64,000 bases of DNA from Salinicola avicenniae (GCF_023736115.1 NZ_JAKQZC010000003.1:496001-560000), one strand, 5' to 3'. Shown: positions 12,101 to 21,882, numbered from the stretch's first letter. Numbers and translations are program-made. Notes: generated by a model from the letters alone, not told the origin.

Positions 12101-12691
12101 GACGGCAATGGCCTGACGCTGCTGCAGCAGCTGCGTGATCGCCCGCAGACCCAAGACCTGCCGGTGCTGGTCGTCTCCGCGAGGGCGGACGAGGGGCGGC
12201 TCGAGATCGGCGGCGAGCTGAGGGCGGTAGACTGGCTGTCGAAGCCATTCGATGAGCGTCGACTGGCGCTGGCGCTGGCATCGTCGCAGCAGCTGCAGCC
12301 ACAACGAGAGCGCGTCATGCACGTTGGCGACGACGCCGAGCTGGCACGCCATGTCGGGGCCCAGATCGCGCAGAGCATGACACTCGACGTGGCGCACTCC
12401 CTGCAGGAGGCGCGCTATTTGCTGGACAGCAATGACTATGGCCTGATCTCGCTCGACCTCACCGCGACGCGCGGGCCGGGCTGGGAAATCATTCCGCTGC
12501 TCAGCCAGTTGGCCACCCAGCCGGCGGTGATCATCCTATCCGACCAGGCACTGGCGCCCAACCTGCTGGGACGCGTGGAGACGGCGATTGCCAAGCCCGG
12601 GCTGTCGTCGGAGGCGCTGCGCGAAGCCTTCGACCGCCAGCTTCGGGAGCACGGCCCGAATCAGAATTCCGCTACCGATGGAGACCATTAG
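9134..12691 (+). CDS. Hybrid sensor histidine kinase (CHASE-GAF-PAS-HisKA-HATPase-REC-REC)
   Basis: A membrane hybrid kinase of about 1185 residues. One membrane helix near the N-terminus, a roughly 310-residue CHASE-like periplasmic region, a second helix (LAWLIAEACLLLLLW) and a coiled coil come first. These are followed by GAF (about 405-550) and PAS (about 570-685) domains, then the H-box STVSHELRTPLTS (His about 692) and an ATPase domain with DHGPGIPEAF and GGTGLGLAIT. The first receiver has the phospho-acceptor in LTLDLLLPDG and Lys in LSKPFDE. A second, divergent receiver keeps Asp-Asp, an Asp and a Lys (VGDDAE, SLDLT, IAKPG). The TTG at 9134 has GAGGGGG six bases upstream; ATGs at 9119 and 9071 are possible. 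The stop directly abuts the next ATG. Confidence 0.92.
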   Translation: MNHSRLPTLLILLGSGLLTLFFGWMLLEALHNDREAFARDLAFQSQEQGITVKATRAGFERRTQTIASTLAADPLAGSLLDRALSIEAPAERAALREQLRENLAPYWQAVRAGGALELNLFLRRDDGIVPFLSLEPPGALEEPRHDGSRLLRESVQRQRSQHGIEYDGERATTAGVAPIFGPGDEEGEERIVGLLEVEMGLLPDVESLATRLQSGVALLSRDPGLTDETRWQIDQASQARVENWLSTLAALSREPERDRLEMREDGTDHSDSAHGSTTAEMHSRHAVVEGDEGRHYLLTLIPFVSAELSGSPPVAAVAIWSDITAQLAARDGMIVNTWLRWGLAWLIAEACLLLLLWGTRRVTRANMLAHQQRLETQKRTLESLNQRLAMQKDTLQTLNDIAALQETSFQRLVESALQAGAAHLDIPFAVANRIEGEDYLIEAAYSPDQRFEAGQHLATSDTFCELTMASDDVVAFDDADKDGLGEHRCRLRYALRSYIGAPIWVHGQRYGALAFSSDRPRGRAFDEVDREFVRLLARWIGATLMRWKESRAREELNRRLTKIASQTPGLIYQYREDAEGNPSFPYASDAIETFYGITPQEAAKSAMPVFDLVFKEDLDALSASIRESRVNLTPWHAEYRVRKADGGFIWLAGQSVPERELDGGTLWHGFLHDVTERKRNERLKGEFISTVSHELRTPLTSISGSLGLIQGGALGQPPEAMRSMLSVAHNNAQRLILLINDLLDMEKLVAGKMNFEMEAQPLMPLIEQAIESNQAYADQFNVLYAMTARMDEAQVTVDAMRLQQVMSNLLSNAAKFSPAEAQVEVRVEPVGDRVRVSVLDHGPGIPEAFHERIFQKFSQADGSSTRKQGGTGLGLAITRELIERMRGSINFFSEEGHGACFFFELPCTAMLAPPVDAPREAPADVADVLEVAPGSRLLIVEDDPDTALLLATLVRLWGYQAEVAHTLDEAVNWLERRSFDALTLDLLLPDGNGLTLLQQLRDRPQTQDLPVLVVSARADEGRLEIGGELRAVDWLSKPFDERRLALALASSQQLQPQRERVMHVGDDAELARHVGAQIAQSMTLDVAHSLQEARYLLDSNDYGLISLDLTATRGPGWEIIPLLSQLATQPAVIILSDQALAPNLLGRVETAIAKPGLSSEALREAFDRQLREHGPNQNSATDGDH

Positions 12692-13081
12692 ATGAAGCCC
12701 TTGCAGCGTATCCTGCACGTCGAGGATGACCTGTCGATACAGGAGGTGGCACGGGTGGCGCTCGAGATCGTCGGCGGCTTCGAAGTGGAAAGCTGTGAAG
12801 ACGGTCTGACCGCACTGCCACGTGCTGAAGCCTGGCAGCCCGACCTGATTCTGCTGGATGTGATGATGCCGGGTATCGACGGCCCGACCACTCTGGTCCG
12901 CCTGCGTGAGCAGGAGACGACACGCGACATCCCGGTCGTCTTCATGACCGCCAAGGTGCAGCCGAACGAAATCGAGCACTATCGCGCGATCGGTGCGCTG
13001 GACGTGGTGATCAAGCCGTTCGACCCGATGGCATTGGCCCAGCAGCTACGCGATATCTGGGAGCGTTCCCATGTCGGCTAG
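12692..13081 (+). CDS. Single-domain response regulator
   Basis: A 129-residue lone receiver domain. The acidic pair is in HVEDDLSI, the phospho-acceptor Asp in LILLDVMMPGIDG (about residue 54), Thr in VVFMTAKV and Lys in VIKPFDP. No output domain is attached. It probably shuttles phosphate between the hybrid kinase before it and the Hpt domain of the protein after it. The ATG follows the kinase stop without a gap, and its end overlaps the next gene by 11 bases, so the three are co-translated. Confidence 0.93.
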   Translation: MKPLQRILHVEDDLSIQEVARVALEIVGGFEVESCEDGLTALPRAEAWQPDLILLDVMMPGIDGPTTLVRLREQETTRDIPVVFMTAKVQPNEIEHYRAIGALDVVIKPFDPMALAQQLRDIWERSHVG

Positions 13082-14684
13082 CGATATCGAGACACGGCTG
13101 GCCGAGCTCAAGCAGCAGTATGTCCTGCGCCTGCGCAATGACCTGCAGACGCTGATCGCCCAGACTCGCGTCATGAGTACACGCGAGGGAGTGATCGAAG
13201 TCGGCGCGCTAGAGAGCGTGCGCCAGGGCCTGCACCGGATTGCCGGCTCGGCGGGTAGTTTCGGCTATCCGGAAGTCGGGCGGGATGCGCGCGAGATGGA
13301 AGTCTGGCTGCAGACGCTGATCGAGGCGCGTGGGGTACCCGCGCCGTCGATGCTGGGAGCGCTCCACGAGCGGTTGCGCGACGTGCATCGTCTGCTGGAT
13401 GCCAGCCCGGCCACGGTCGTCCGTGAGCCAGAAAGTGGCTATCGCGCGGAGAGCGGCGACCGCGCTGTGCGCGTCGGTCTTCTCGTCGACGCTGAGCGCG
13501 AGTCGCTGACGCAAGCGCTGGCCGGCTTCGGCTACGAGTGTCGCGCGCTTCCCCAGGACGCGACGTCGACCTGGCAGCCCGATGTCATAATCGTCGACAC
13601 TGCGGGCCAGTACGCGACAAGCTGGCAGCCCATTGCCGAGCAGAGCCGGCATGCCGTGCGCGTCCTGTTGAGCGACAGCGGCGATTTTGCGGCACGTCTG
13701 CAAGCGGTGCGCGATGGCGCTCAAGGCTTTTTTACCCATCCGCTGGATATTCCCGCGCTGGAACGCCGTTTGCGCCATCTCGTCAGTCTGCCGCAGCAGG
13801 ACCCTTACCGTGTCCTGCTGATCGATGACGATGAAGCGCTGGCCGAACACTACCGCCTGACGCTGAAACGGGCCGGCATCGAGTCGCGCGTGGTCATTGA
13901 GCCGGCCGATGTGCTCACGGGCATGCGCGATTTCGTTCCCGATCTGGTGTTGATCGATATCAACATGCCGGATTGCTCCGGACCGGAGCTGGCGCGGGTC
14001 ATTCGCCTCGACGACGATTGGCTGCGCGTGCCGCTCATCTATCTGTCGGCGGAACATGATGCCAATCGCCAGGCCCAGGCGCTGGCCCAGGCCGGTGACG
14101 ATTTCCTGGTCAAGCCGATCTCGGATGTATCACTCGTCGCCGCCGTGACCGCGCGGGCGCAGCGCTCGCGGCAGTTGAGCCTGGCGCTGGCGAGGGATGG
14201 CCTGACCGGGTTGATCAAGCATCCGGCGATCAAGGATCTGATCGAGATCGAGCAGTCGCGCTCGCAGCGGACCGGCGCCAGCGCCTGCGTGGTGATGATC
14301 GATATCGACCGCTTCAAGTCGGTCAACGATACCTATGGTCACGGCACCGGCGACTATGTGATCCGGCTGCTGGCCAATCTGCTGCGGCAGCGGCTGCGTC
14401 GGGTCGATCATGTCGGTCGCTACGGTGGGGAGGAGTTCGTGGCGGTGCTGCCGAGCTGTTCGCTGGCCGACGCGCACGAAGCGATCGAACGCATTCGGGT
14501 CAGCTTTTCGCAGCTGGAGTGCATCGCCGGCGATCAGATCTTCCAGGCTACCTTCAGCGCGGGCATCGCCAGCACATTGGACTGGACGGATGCCGAGGCG
14601 TTGCTGGAAGCGGCGGACAAGGCGATGTACGAGGCCAAGCAGGGCGGGCGCAATCAGGTGTGCCTGGCCCGTCCCGAGGCCTGA
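13071..14684 (+). CDS. Hpt-receiver-GGDEF diguanylate cyclase
   Basis: A 537-residue cytoplasmic protein predicted to make cyclic di-GMP. Domain order: Hpt (about 1-105, phospho-His in GLHRIAGSAGSFGYP); a degenerate receiver (about 125-235), in which the usual Lys is replaced by His (FFTHPLD); an intact receiver (about 243-360, Asp-Asp in LLIDDDEA, Asp in VLIDINMPD, Lys in FLVKPIS); and GGDEF (about 380-530). The active site is GGEEF, and RRVD five residues before it is a canonical inhibitory I-site, so product feedback is expected. The Hpt and receivers suggest it is the end of a phosphorelay from the hybrid kinase two genes upstream. Confidence 0.93.
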   Translation: MSASDIETRLAELKQQYVLRLRNDLQTLIAQTRVMSTREGVIEVGALESVRQGLHRIAGSAGSFGYPEVGRDAREMEVWLQTLIEARGVPAPSMLGALHERLRDVHRLLDASPATVVREPESGYRAESGDRAVRVGLLVDAERESLTQALAGFGYECRALPQDATSTWQPDVIIVDTAGQYATSWQPIAEQSRHAVRVLLSDSGDFAARLQAVRDGAQGFFTHPLDIPALERRLRHLVSLPQQDPYRVLLIDDDEALAEHYRLTLKRAGIESRVVIEPADVLTGMRDFVPDLVLIDINMPDCSGPELARVIRLDDDWLRVPLIYLSAEHDANRQAQALAQAGDDFLVKPISDVSLVAAVTARAQRSRQLSLALARDGLTGLIKHPAIKDLIEIEQSRSQRTGASACVVMIDIDRFKSVNDTYGHGTGDYVIRLLANLLRQRLRRVDHVGRYGGEEFVAVLPSCSLADAHEAIERIRVSFSQLECIAGDQIFQATFSAGIASTLDWTDAEALLEAADKAMYEAKQGGRNQVCLARPEA

Positions 14685-14701
14685 GCGCGCGACGCGATCC
14701 A

Positions 14702-14734
14702 CCGCGCCGCGACGTCTTGGCGCGGTTCCTTCTT
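14702..14734 (+). terminator. Probable terminator after the diguanylate cyclase gene
   Basis: A 7-bp stem (CCGCGCC/GGCGCGG) with a ten-base loop is followed by TTCCTTCTT. The U-tract is interrupted, so strength is uncertain. It lies between convergent genes. Confidence 0.5.
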
Positions 14735-16136
14735 AGCGCCGGTTTTTCCGGGCTTCGCGCGTGCGGTTCAGCTGGCGCGTGCGAGCTTTCTCGCGGTCGC
14801 TGGCGCCGACCTGATTGTCGTAGGGGTTGTTGCCCGAGCGGAATTCGAAGCGAATCGGCGTGCCGCGCACCTTCAACACCTTGCGGAAGGTATTGGTCAG
14901 GTAGCGCTTGTACGCTTCCGGCAGCGACGATGTCTGATTGCCGTGGACCACGATGATCGGCGGGTTGCTGCCGCCCTGGTGCGCCATGCGTAGCTTGATG
15001 CGACGGCCATTGATCATCGGCGGTTGATGCTCGCTGACGGCGTCCTGCAGGATCGTGGTCAGGCGGTTGGTCGACCAATGGCTGTTGGCGCTGTCGAACG
15101 CCTTGTCGACCGACTTGTAGAGATCGCCCACGCCGGTGCCGTGCAGCGCGGAGATGAAGTGCAGGTCGGCATAGTCGGCGAAGCCCAGGCGGCGTTTGAT
15201 GTCGGTACGCATCTTCTCGCGGGCTTCCTGCTCGAGGCCATCCCACTTGTTGACCGCCAGAACCAGGGCGCGGCCGCTAGAGAGCACGTAGTCGAGCAGG
15301 TGCAGATCCTGCTCGACCAGCCCCGTGCGGGCATCCAGCACCATGATCGCAACGTGGCACTCCTTGATCGCCTCGAGCGTCTTGATGATCGAAAATTTCT
15401 CAGCCACCAGGCTGACGTTCTTGCGTCGCCGGATGCCGGCGGTATCGACCAGTACATAGGGCTTGCCACGACGCTCGAAGGGAATCTCGATCGCGTCGCG
15501 CGTAGTGCCAGCCTCGTCGAACACCACCACGCGATCCTCGCCCAACATCCGGTTGACCAGAGTCGACTTGCCGACGTTGGGGCGGCCGATGACACCGATA
15601 TGGACGCCGGGGTAACCATCCGCCGGGCCGGCGCTAGGGTCACGCTCGGGAAATGGTGACAGCACTTCGTCGATCAGGTTGGTGACGTTGCGCCCGTGCG
15701 AAGCGGCAATCGGTCGCGGGTCTCCCAGGCCGAGGCTCCAGAAGTCGGCCATGGCCATCTGCTCATCGAGCCCATCGGTCTTGTTGACCACCAGCCAGGT
15801 CTTCTTCTGGTTGACGCGCAGGTGGTTGGCGATCGCCGTGTCCGCCGGCATCAGACCGGCGCGTGCGTCGACCATGAACAGCACGATATCTGCCTCGTCG
15901 ATCGCGGTGAGCGACTGCTCGGCCATGGCGGCATCGATGCCCTGCTCGTCACCGCTGATACCACCGGTATCGATCACCGTGTAGCGCTTGTCGCCGAGCT
16001 GCCCGTTGCCGTACTTGCGGTCGCGGGTCAGGCCGGGGTAGTCGGCCACCAGCGCATCGCGGGAGCGTGTCAGGCGGTTGAACAGCGTCGACTTGCCGAC
16101 ATTGGGTCGGCCAACCAGGGCGATAACGGGGGTCAT
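14733..16136 (-). CDS. der: Ribosome biogenesis GTPase Der (EngA)
   Basis: A 467-residue double-GTPase that acts in 50S ribosome assembly. The first G domain begins at residue 2 with [19 protein letters not shown] and has DTGG and NKTD motifs. The second (about 180-345) has [26 protein letters not shown] and NKWD. The C-terminal KH-like domain (about 350-440) contains [16 protein letters not shown], and the tail is basic. The ATG at 16136 is chosen because homologues start right before the first P-loop, although no strong ribosome site is visible and an in-frame ATG exists upstream. It is last in the minus-strand bamB-der block. Confidence 0.96.
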   Translation of the reverse strand: MTPVIALVGRPNVGKSTLFNRLTRSRDALVADYPGLTRDRKYGNGQLGDKRYTVIDTGGISGDEQGIDAAMAEQSLTAIDEADIVLFMVDARAGLMPADTAIANHLRVNQKKTWLVVNKTDGLDEQMAMADFWSLGLGDPRPIAASHGRNVTNLIDEVLSPFPERDPSAGPADGYPGVHIGVIGRPNVGKSTLVNRMLGEDRVVVFDEAGTTRDAIEIPFERRGKPYVLVDTAGIRRRKNVSLVAEKFSIIKTLEAIKECHVAIMVLDARTGLVEQDLHLLDYVLSSGRALVLAVNKWDGLEQEAREKMRTDIKRRLGFADYADLHFISALHGTGVGDLYKSVDKAFDSANSHWSTNRLTTILQDAVSEHQPPMINGRRIKLRMAHQGGSNPPIIVVHGNQTSSLPEAYKRYLTNTFRKVLKVRGTPIRFEFRSGNNPYDNQVGASDREKARTRQLNRTREARKNRR

Positions 16137-16281
16137 GGCGATTCGCAAAAGGAGCTTCGAGGAAATGGCATCGGCGATGTGGTGACGAGCCGACGGCGTC
16201 AACGGGCGATTCTAGCACACGCCGCCCGCCGGGCGAGCCAACCCGAGGCGCAAAAACCCGTGGGTGCGGTACGAAACGAGA

Positions 16282-16305
16282 TCGGCCCCGCCGAAGCGGG
16301 ACCGA
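16282..16305 (-). terminator. Possible hairpin terminator after bamB
   Basis: A 10-bp stem with one mismatch around a stable four-base loop (cgaa on the plus strand, TTCG on the transcript) lies about 100 bases after the bamB stop. The following U-tract is weak, so some read-through into der is likely. Confidence 0.4.
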
Positions 16306-16401
16306 TGGGAGCAGAATGCGCGTGGTGAGATTGACGGGCGTCGCCGGTGGTCGCGTCGGCGACCAGGTGACGCCTGTCAGCGCATCGGTGCAGGCTCTCC
16401 G

Positions 16402-17559
16402 TTACTCGGCGTTCTGCAGGTCGTAGGCGACCAGCGTACCGTCGTTGGCGAGCGCGTAGAGACGACGATCACCGGTCAGCAGCGGCAGGGTCAGCCCGCT
16501 GGAGTCGACGCGAACTCGCCCGTTCATCTCGCCACTGGCAGCATCCAGCAGGTGCACGTAGCCCTCATAATCGCCAACCGCAATATTGCCGTCGACGAAA
16601 GCGGGGGAGGTCAGCCAGCGCCCTTCGAGGGTGTCGGCATCCCACATCACACGGCCAGTATCCGCCTCGATCGCGATCACGTGGCTCGCGTCGTTGACGG
16701 TGAACAGGTAGTTGCCGACGACCAGCGGCGTCAGGTAACTCGACTCTTCTCGCTCCCAGATCACCTCACCGGAGGTGGCTTCGAGCGCCAGCAGGCGACC
16801 GTTGTAGCTGGTCACGAAGAGTCGGCCATCCTGCGTCAGCACCGGCTGGCCGTCGAGATCGACGAGCTGATCGACCTCGGTACGCCCCTGAGGCACGGCG
16901 ACGCGCATGTCCCACAGCGGCTGACCGCTGCGATTGTCCAGCGTGACCAGGCGGCCGTTGGCGAAGCCGGCGAAGGAAACCGGCTCGATCACGCGCGGCG
17001 AGCCGGTGCCACGCAGGGTCAGCGCCGGCTGCGAGCTGGAGTAGACCCACTGCTCGCTACCGTCGAGGCGGTTGAGCGCGGTCACGGCGCCATCGACGCT
17101 CTGGACCACGACGAGCTGGCTGTTGACCTGCGGGGCCGACAACACTTCGCTGGAGACGCGCGAACGCCAGTCAATGCTGCCGTCCTCGCGATCGACCGCC
17201 AGCACTTCACCATTGCGTGTGCCGATGTAGAGGCGGCCGGCATCGGCGCCGATCCCGCTGGAGATCGGGGTGCCGAGCTCGACTTCCCAGGCGGTATCGC
17301 CACTGTCGGTATCGATCGCCGTCAGGTCGCCGTTTTCATCGACGGCATACAGCATGCCGCCATCGACGATCGGGGTCAGCGGATAGTGGGCTCGGCCCAG
17401 GCCGTCACCGATGTCCTGGTCCCAGCGCGCATCGAGTTCGACGCCCGGGGTGAAATCCTGCAGCCCCTTCGGCGGATACTGCGGCTCGACGCTCCCGGCG
17501 CAGCCGGCCAGCAGGGTCGCGGTCAGCCCGAGGGGCAGGAGTAAGCGGGTCAAAGTCAT
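16402..17559 (-). CDS. bamB: Outer membrane protein assembly factor BamB
   Basis: A 385-residue lipoprotein of the BAM complex, which inserts beta-barrel proteins into the outer membrane. Signal peptide and lipobox LAGC (about residue 19) are followed by a beta-propeller of PQQ-like repeats, seen as recurring W-rich blades such as GDTAWEVELGTP, GSIDWRSRVSS, EQWVYSSSQPAL, GQPLWDMRVAVP, GEVIWEREESS and GRVMWDADTLE. The start codon overlaps the yfgM stop by one base, which implies coupled translation. The order yfgM-bamB-der is conserved in gammaproteobacteria. Confidence 0.96.
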   Translation of the reverse strand: MTLTRLLLPLGLTATLLAGCAGSVEPQYPPKGLQDFTPGVELDARWDQDIGDGLGRAHYPLTPIVDGGMLYAVDENGDLTAIDTDSGDTAWEVELGTPISSGIGADAGRLYIGTRNGEVLAVDREDGSIDWRSRVSSEVLSAPQVNSQLVVVQSVDGAVTALNRLDGSEQWVYSSSQPALTLRGTGSPRVIEPVSFAGFANGRLVTLDNRSGQPLWDMRVAVPQGRTEVDQLVDLDGQPVLTQDGRLFVTSYNGRLLALEATSGEVIWEREESSYLTPLVVGNYLFTVNDASHVIAIEADTGRVMWDADTLEGRWLTSPAFVDGNIAVGDYEGYVHLLDAASGEMNGRVRVDSSGLTLPLLTGDRRLYALANDGTLVAYDLQNAE

Positions 17560-18215
17560 CAGGTGGCGTCCTCCACACCGAGGTCGTCTAGCTTGAGCTG
17601 AAGGCCGTAGATCGTCTGGTCGGCATCCTGTGCCAGACGTTGTGCTTGCTGATAGGCGTCGCGCGCGTCCTGGGGGCGCTCGAGCGCGACATAGGCGTCA
17701 CCGATGACGCTCTGGCGCTGGGCCGCGAGTGCACCGGGGACCTCTCCGTCGAGGGTGTCGAGCGCTGCCTGGGCCTCGCCGTCGGCGATCTCGATACGCG
17801 CCAGGTCGATACGCGCCAGTGCCCGGATATAGTCGCGGTCGCTACTGGAGACGACCGCGTTGAGGGCGTCGCGGGCCTGGGCGTTATCGCCGGCTTCGAC
17901 CGCGATCTTCGCCTCGAGCAGGCCGGCCATGTCGGCGTACAGGGTGCCGCCGTGCTCGTCGCGCAGGGTGTCGACCAGCGTCAGTGCCTGTTCGCGAGCA
18001 TTGTCGTCGAGATTCTCGCCGCCGGCGACCGCCATCAACTGCTGGTAGGTCGCGGAGGCGTCGGCGGCCTGGCCGTCCTGGTAGCGCTGCCAGGCCTGCC
18101 AGCCCAGCACGCCGGCCACGGCAACGAGAATGCCGACGATCAAGGCGGTACCGTTGTCCTTCCACCACTGCTTGATCGCGTCCAACTGTTCTTCTTCGGT
18201 TCTCAGCTCCGCCAC
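17559..18215 (-). CDS. yfgM: YfgM family ancillary SecYEG translocon subunit
   Basis: A 218-residue inner-membrane protein. The N-terminus EEEQLDAIKQWWKDNG is the family signature, followed by one membrane helix (ALIVGILVAVAGVLGW, about 24-40) and a periplasmic TPR-like domain of paired helices. In E. coli YfgM associates with SecYEG and periplasmic chaperones. The gene lies 53 bases after hisS and overlaps bamB by one base, matching the conserved cluster. Confidence 0.92.
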   Translation of the reverse strand: MAELRTEEEQLDAIKQWWKDNGTALIVGILVAVAGVLGWQAWQRYQDGQAADASATYQQLMAVAGGENLDDNAREQALTLVDTLRDEHGGTLYADMAGLLEAKIAVEAGDNAQARDALNAVVSSSDRDYIRALARIDLARIEIADGEAQAALDTLDGEVPGALAAQRQSVIGDAYVALERPQDARDAYQQAQRLAQDADQTIYGLQLKLDDLGVEDAT

Positions 18216-18268
18216 GGGCGGTCTCCTTCTTCGTTGCTCGGCGGCCGCTACCGGCCGCTGCTACCCGT

Positions 18269-19555
18269 TCAGGCTTGGCCGGACTGGCGGCCCAGCCAGG
18301 CGATAGCGTCATCCAGCGGCAGCGTCTGCTGTTCGCCGTTGTCGCGCAGGGGCTTCAAGGTGAGCGTGCCGTTGGCGATCTCGTCATCGCCGAGGATCAG
18401 GGCGACGTGCGCGCCACTGCGGTCGGCACGGCGAATCTGGCTCTTGAAGCTGCCGCCGCCGCAGTGTACCTGAAGTTGCAGGTCGGGCAGAGCGTCGCGC
18501 AGGCGCTCGCCAAGCAGCAGCGCCTGGAGCTCGGCCTGTTCGCCCATCGCGAGCAGATAGGCATCGGCGCCGGCCTGGGCCTCGGCCGGGATCAGGTCAA
18601 GAGTTTCCAGCAGCAGCAGCAGGCGCTCGAGCCCGATGGCGAAACCGATGGCCGGTACCGGCTTGCCGCCGAGCTGTTCGACCAGCCCATCGTAACGGCC
18701 GCCACCGCAGACCGTGCCCTGACTGCCGAGCGCGGTGGTGGTCCACTCGAAGACGGTGCGCGAGTAGTAGTCGAGTCCGCGCACCAGGCGGGGGTTGATG
18801 CGGTAGGTGACGCCAGCGGCATCCAGCGTCGCCTTGAGACGTTCGAAATGCTCGCGGGACTCGTCGTCGAGATGCTCGAGCAGCTGCGGTGCCCCCGCCA
18901 GCATGTCGGCCATCGCTGGATTCTTGGAATCGAGAATGCGAAGGGGGTTGCTGGTCAGGCGTCGCAGGGAGTCCTCATCCAGTACCTCGCGATGAGTCTC
19001 GAAGTAGGCCACCAGCGCGTCGCGATAGTTGGCGCGCGCCGCCGGCGAACCCAGCGAGTTGAGCTCCAGCGTGACGTGTTCGGCCATGCCGAGCTGCCGC
19101 CACAGACGCGCCGACAGCAGGATGATCTCGGCGTCGATGTCCGGGCCATCCATGCCATAGGCTTCGATGCCGATCTGGTGGAACTGGCGGTAGCGTCCCT
19201 TCTGCGGCCGTTCGTAGCGGAACATCGGGCCCATGTACCAGAGTCGCTGGGTCTGGTTATGCAACAGCCCGTGCTCGAGCGCGGCACGCACGACAGCGGC
19301 GGTGTTCTCGGGGCGCAGGGTCAGGCTCTCGCCGTTGCGGTCGTCGAAGGTGTACATCTCCTTCTCTACCACGTCGGTCGCTTCGCCGATCGAGCGAGCG
19401 AAGAGAGCGGTCTGTTCGACGATCGGGGTGCGGATCTCGCGATAGTCGTAGCGATCCACCAGCGAACGCAGCTGGCGCTCGACATACTGCCAGGCGGCCG
19501 ATTGATCCGGCAGCAGATCGTTCATGCCGCGAATGGCTTGTATCTTGTTACTCAA
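18269..19555 (-). CDS. hisS: Histidyl-tRNA synthetase
   Basis: A 428-residue class II aminoacyl-tRNA synthetase that charges tRNA-His. It begins [15 protein letters not shown]. Motif 2 lies around [19 protein letters not shown], and the histidine-specific signatures are [15 protein letters not shown] and [29 protein letters not shown] (in two adjoining parts). A C-terminal anticodon-binding domain covers about residues 330-428. The start is a TTG with GGAG seven bases upstream; the next in-frame ATG would remove conserved residues. It is the second gene in the ispG-hisS-yfgM-bamB order. Confidence 0.97.
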   Translation of the reverse strand: MSNKIQAIRGMNDLLPDQSAAWQYVERQLRSLVDRYDYREIRTPIVEQTALFARSIGEATDVVEKEMYTFDDRNGESLTLRPENTAAVVRAALEHGLLHNQTQRLWYMGPMFRYERPQKGRYRQFHQIGIEAYGMDGPDIDAEIILLSARLWRQLGMAEHVTLELNSLGSPAARANYRDALVAYFETHREVLDEDSLRRLTSNPLRILDSKNPAMADMLAGAPQLLEHLDDESREHFERLKATLDAAGVTYRINPRLVRGLDYYSRTVFEWTTTALGSQGTVCGGGRYDGLVEQLGGKPVPAIGFAIGLERLLLLLETLDLIPAEAQAGADAYLLAMGEQAELQALLLGERLRDALPDLQLQVHCGGGSFKSQIRRADRSGAHVALILGDDEIANGTLTLKPLRDNGEQQTLPLDDAIAWLGRQSGQA

Positions 19556-19704
19556 GTGTCACTCCTGCCTGAGTTCTTGCGAAAACTGTCGGTGCCGGCG
19601 GCTGGTGACGGGTCAAGCGGGGCGCAAGGACCCGATCGACCGTTATCGTTCCCGCGGCCGACCGGGGCATCGAAGGGAGGCGAGCGTGCGCCGGCGGTGG
19701 TCGC

Positions 19705-20820
19705 TCAGGCGCCGCGGGCGATCACGTCCTCGTCACGCGCTTCTTTTTCTTTCACCTTCTGGCGGATCAAGGCTTCGAGATCGTCGACCAGATGGTCATT
19801 GCGCAGCTTGCTGGCCGGTTTGCCGTCGATGTACACCAGGTTGGCCGGGCTGCCGCCGGTGAGGCCGATGTCGGTCTCCTTGGCTTCGCCGGGACCATTG
19901 ACCACGCAGCCGATGACCGAGACGTTCAGCGGCGTCATGATGTCATCGACGCGCGCTTCGAGCGCGTTCATGGTGCCGATGACGTCGAAGTTCTGACGCG
20001 AGCAGCTCGGGCAGGCAATGAAATTGATGCCCTTGGCGCGCAGCTTCAGACTCTTCAGCATGTCGTAGCCGACCTTGATCTCCTCGACGGGATCGGCGGC
20101 GAGCGAGACGCGAATGGTGTCGCCGATGCCATCCATCAGCAGCATGCCGAGACCGATCGAGGATTTGACCGTGCCCGAGCGCAGCCCGCCGGCTTCGGTG
20201 ATGCCGAGGTGCAGCGGCTGTTCGATCTGCTTGGCCAGCAGGCGGTAGGCGGAGACCGCCATGAATACGTCGCTGGCCTTGACGCTGACCTTGAAGTCCG
20301 GAAAGTCCAGGCGATCGAGATGGTCGATATGGCGCATGGCAGATTCGACCAGTGCCTCCGGCGTCGGCTCGCCGTACTTCTTCTGCAGGTCCTTTTCCAG
20401 CGAGCCGGCATTCACCCCGATACGGATCGGGATGCCGTTGGCGCGAGCGGCGTCGACCACCGCGCGCACCCGGTCCTCGCGTCCGATGTTGCCCGGATTG
20501 ATGCGCAGGCAGTCAACGCCGAGCTCGGCGACGCGCAGGGCGATGCGATAATCGAAATGGATATCGGCGACCAGCGGCACGCTGACGCGACGTTTGATCT
20601 TGCCGAAAGCCTCGGCGGCATCCATGTCGGGTACCGAGACTCGCACGATATCCGCACCGGCCGCCTCGAGGCGCTGGATCTGCGCCACGGTAGCCTCGAC
20701 GTCCAGCGTATCGGTATTGGTCATGCTCTGTACGGCGATCGGAGCGTCGCCGCCGACCGGCACGTGACCGACATGGATCTGCCGAGATTGGCGACGGGTG
20801 ATCGGAGAGGGCGTATGCAT
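19705..20820 (-). CDS. ispG: 4-hydroxy-3-methylbut-2-enyl-diphosphate synthase
   Basis: A 371-residue 4Fe-4S enzyme of the MEP isoprenoid pathway (GcpE) that converts MEcPP to HMBPP. The N-terminal TIM-barrel part has [12 protein letters not shown] and [15 protein letters not shown]. The C-terminal iron-sulfur domain has [10 protein letters not shown] and later [18 protein letters not shown], which together provide the three cluster cysteines. The gene lies eight bases after rodZ, a pairing seen widely in gammaproteobacteria. Confidence 0.97.
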   Translation of the reverse strand: MHTPSPITRRQSRQIHVGHVPVGGDAPIAVQSMTNTDTLDVEATVAQIQRLEAAGADIVRVSVPDMDAAEAFGKIKRRVSVPLVADIHFDYRIALRVAELGVDCLRINPGNIGREDRVRAVVDAARANGIPIRIGVNAGSLEKDLQKKYGEPTPEALVESAMRHIDHLDRLDFPDFKVSVKASDVFMAVSAYRLLAKQIEQPLHLGITEAGGLRSGTVKSSIGLGMLLMDGIGDTIRVSLAADPVEEIKVGYDMLKSLKLRAKGINFIACPSCSRQNFDVIGTMNALEARVDDIMTPLNVSVIGCVVNGPGEAKETDIGLTGGSPANLVYIDGKPASKLRNDHLVDDLEALIRQKVKEKEARDEDVIARGA

Positions 20821-20828
20821 GGCGCTTC

Positions 20829-21845
20829 TCAGTCTCCCAAAGTGAAGCGGGCGACGTTGTTGCCACCCGTGTGTTGGCCAAGTTCGACCGGCTCGCCGCG
20901 ATACTCGAGCGCAACACCGCTGGCATTGCCGATGGTCAGGCGGAAGGGCGGCGTGCCCTCCGCGGTCGCCTGGCTGTCGGCGGGCTGCAAGCCGCTAAAG
21001 ATTCGGTCGTCGTTGGCATCGTAGATTTCGGTCCATGACGCTTCGTTGAAGGTCAGGGTGAGCGTGTTGTCGTCGACCGAGGCCGGGGTCGCCGCGTCGG
21101 TGGCGGCATCGCTGTCCGTTGCGTCGTCCGCCGTGATCCCCGTGTCGCCGGCCGTCGTGGCGATGGACTCGGCGCGCAGCTCGCTGCTGTCCGGGGGCGT
21201 GCTCGCCTCGAGGCCGTCGTCGCCCTCCAAGGCGGTCGCCGTATCGGCGTCGCCCGCCGGAAGGTCGCGCTGCGACGCGGCAGGTGGCAGCTGGGTGTCG
21301 GTATTCGGCGTCATGGCGGTGTCATTGGACGCGCTCTCGGTCGACGAGGTGGCGCTGCCGTTCTCGAGGGTGTCGACCGCGACCGGATCGTCCCCGCCGC
21401 CGAAGATGTCGTTGCCCTCGCGACTCTGCCACCACAGCAGCGTCAGCGCGATCAGGCCGACTATCACCAGCAGGGTGAACAGGCGAAAGATCCAGGCACC
21501 GACACGCGACGGGGCGCGCGTGCTGCTCATCGGTGACAGCTTGCGATCGATATCGGCGCGGCCGTGCTGGGCGTCGTAGGCGTGGACCACGGCGTTCTCG
21601 TCCATGGCCAGCAGACGGGCGTAGGCGCGCACGTAGCCGCGCCGGTAGGCTGCGATCGGTACCTGCTCGAAGTGATCCTCCTCGATGCCGGAGACCACCG
21701 TTGGGCGCAGGTTCAGCTGTACCGCGACCTCATCCAGGCTGAGACCCTGCCGTTCGCGTTCCCGCTGCAGCATAGTGCCCGCCGCTTCCCGGGAAGCGTG
21801 CGACAGGTCGTTTGACGTTGTGGATGATGCGTTCATTTCGCTCAT
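20829..21845 (-). CDS. rodZ: RodZ-like cytoskeletal HTH membrane protein
   Basis: A 338-residue bitopic membrane protein that links MreB to the envelope for rod shape. The N-terminal HTH (about 24-90) has [21 protein letters not shown] (in part) and [17 protein letters not shown] basic linker and one membrane helix ([18 protein letters not shown], about 115-133) are followed by a long Ser/Thr/Asp/Ala-rich periplasmic linker and a C-terminal DUF4115 domain ([17 protein letters not shown]). The linker, about 130 residues, is very acidic, as expected in a halophile. It lies between pilW and ispG. Confidence 0.92.
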   Translation of the reverse strand: MSEMNASSTTSNDLSHASREAAGTMLQRERERQGLSLDEVAVQLNLRPTVVSGIEEDHFEQVPIAAYRRGYVRAYARLLAMDENAVVHAYDAQHGRADIDRKLSPMSSTRAPSRVGAWIFRLFTLLVIVGLIALTLLWWQSREGNDIFGGGDDPVAVDTLENGSATSSTESASNDTAMTPNTDTQLPPAASQRDLPAGDADTATALEGDDGLEASTPPDSSELRAESIATTAGDTGITADDATDSDAATDAATPASVDDNTLTLTFNEASWTEIYDANDDRIFSGLQPADSQATAEGTPPFRLTIGNASGVALEYRGEPVELGQHTGGNNVARFTLGD

Positions 21846-21882
21846 TGGCGAAAATCCTTCTGAATTCTAGGGTCTGTTCGCC

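Noticed and set aside
16264-17544. A 426-codon plus-strand frame opposite bamB
   Set aside because: Antisense to bamB with its clear lipobox and propeller blades; no independent support.
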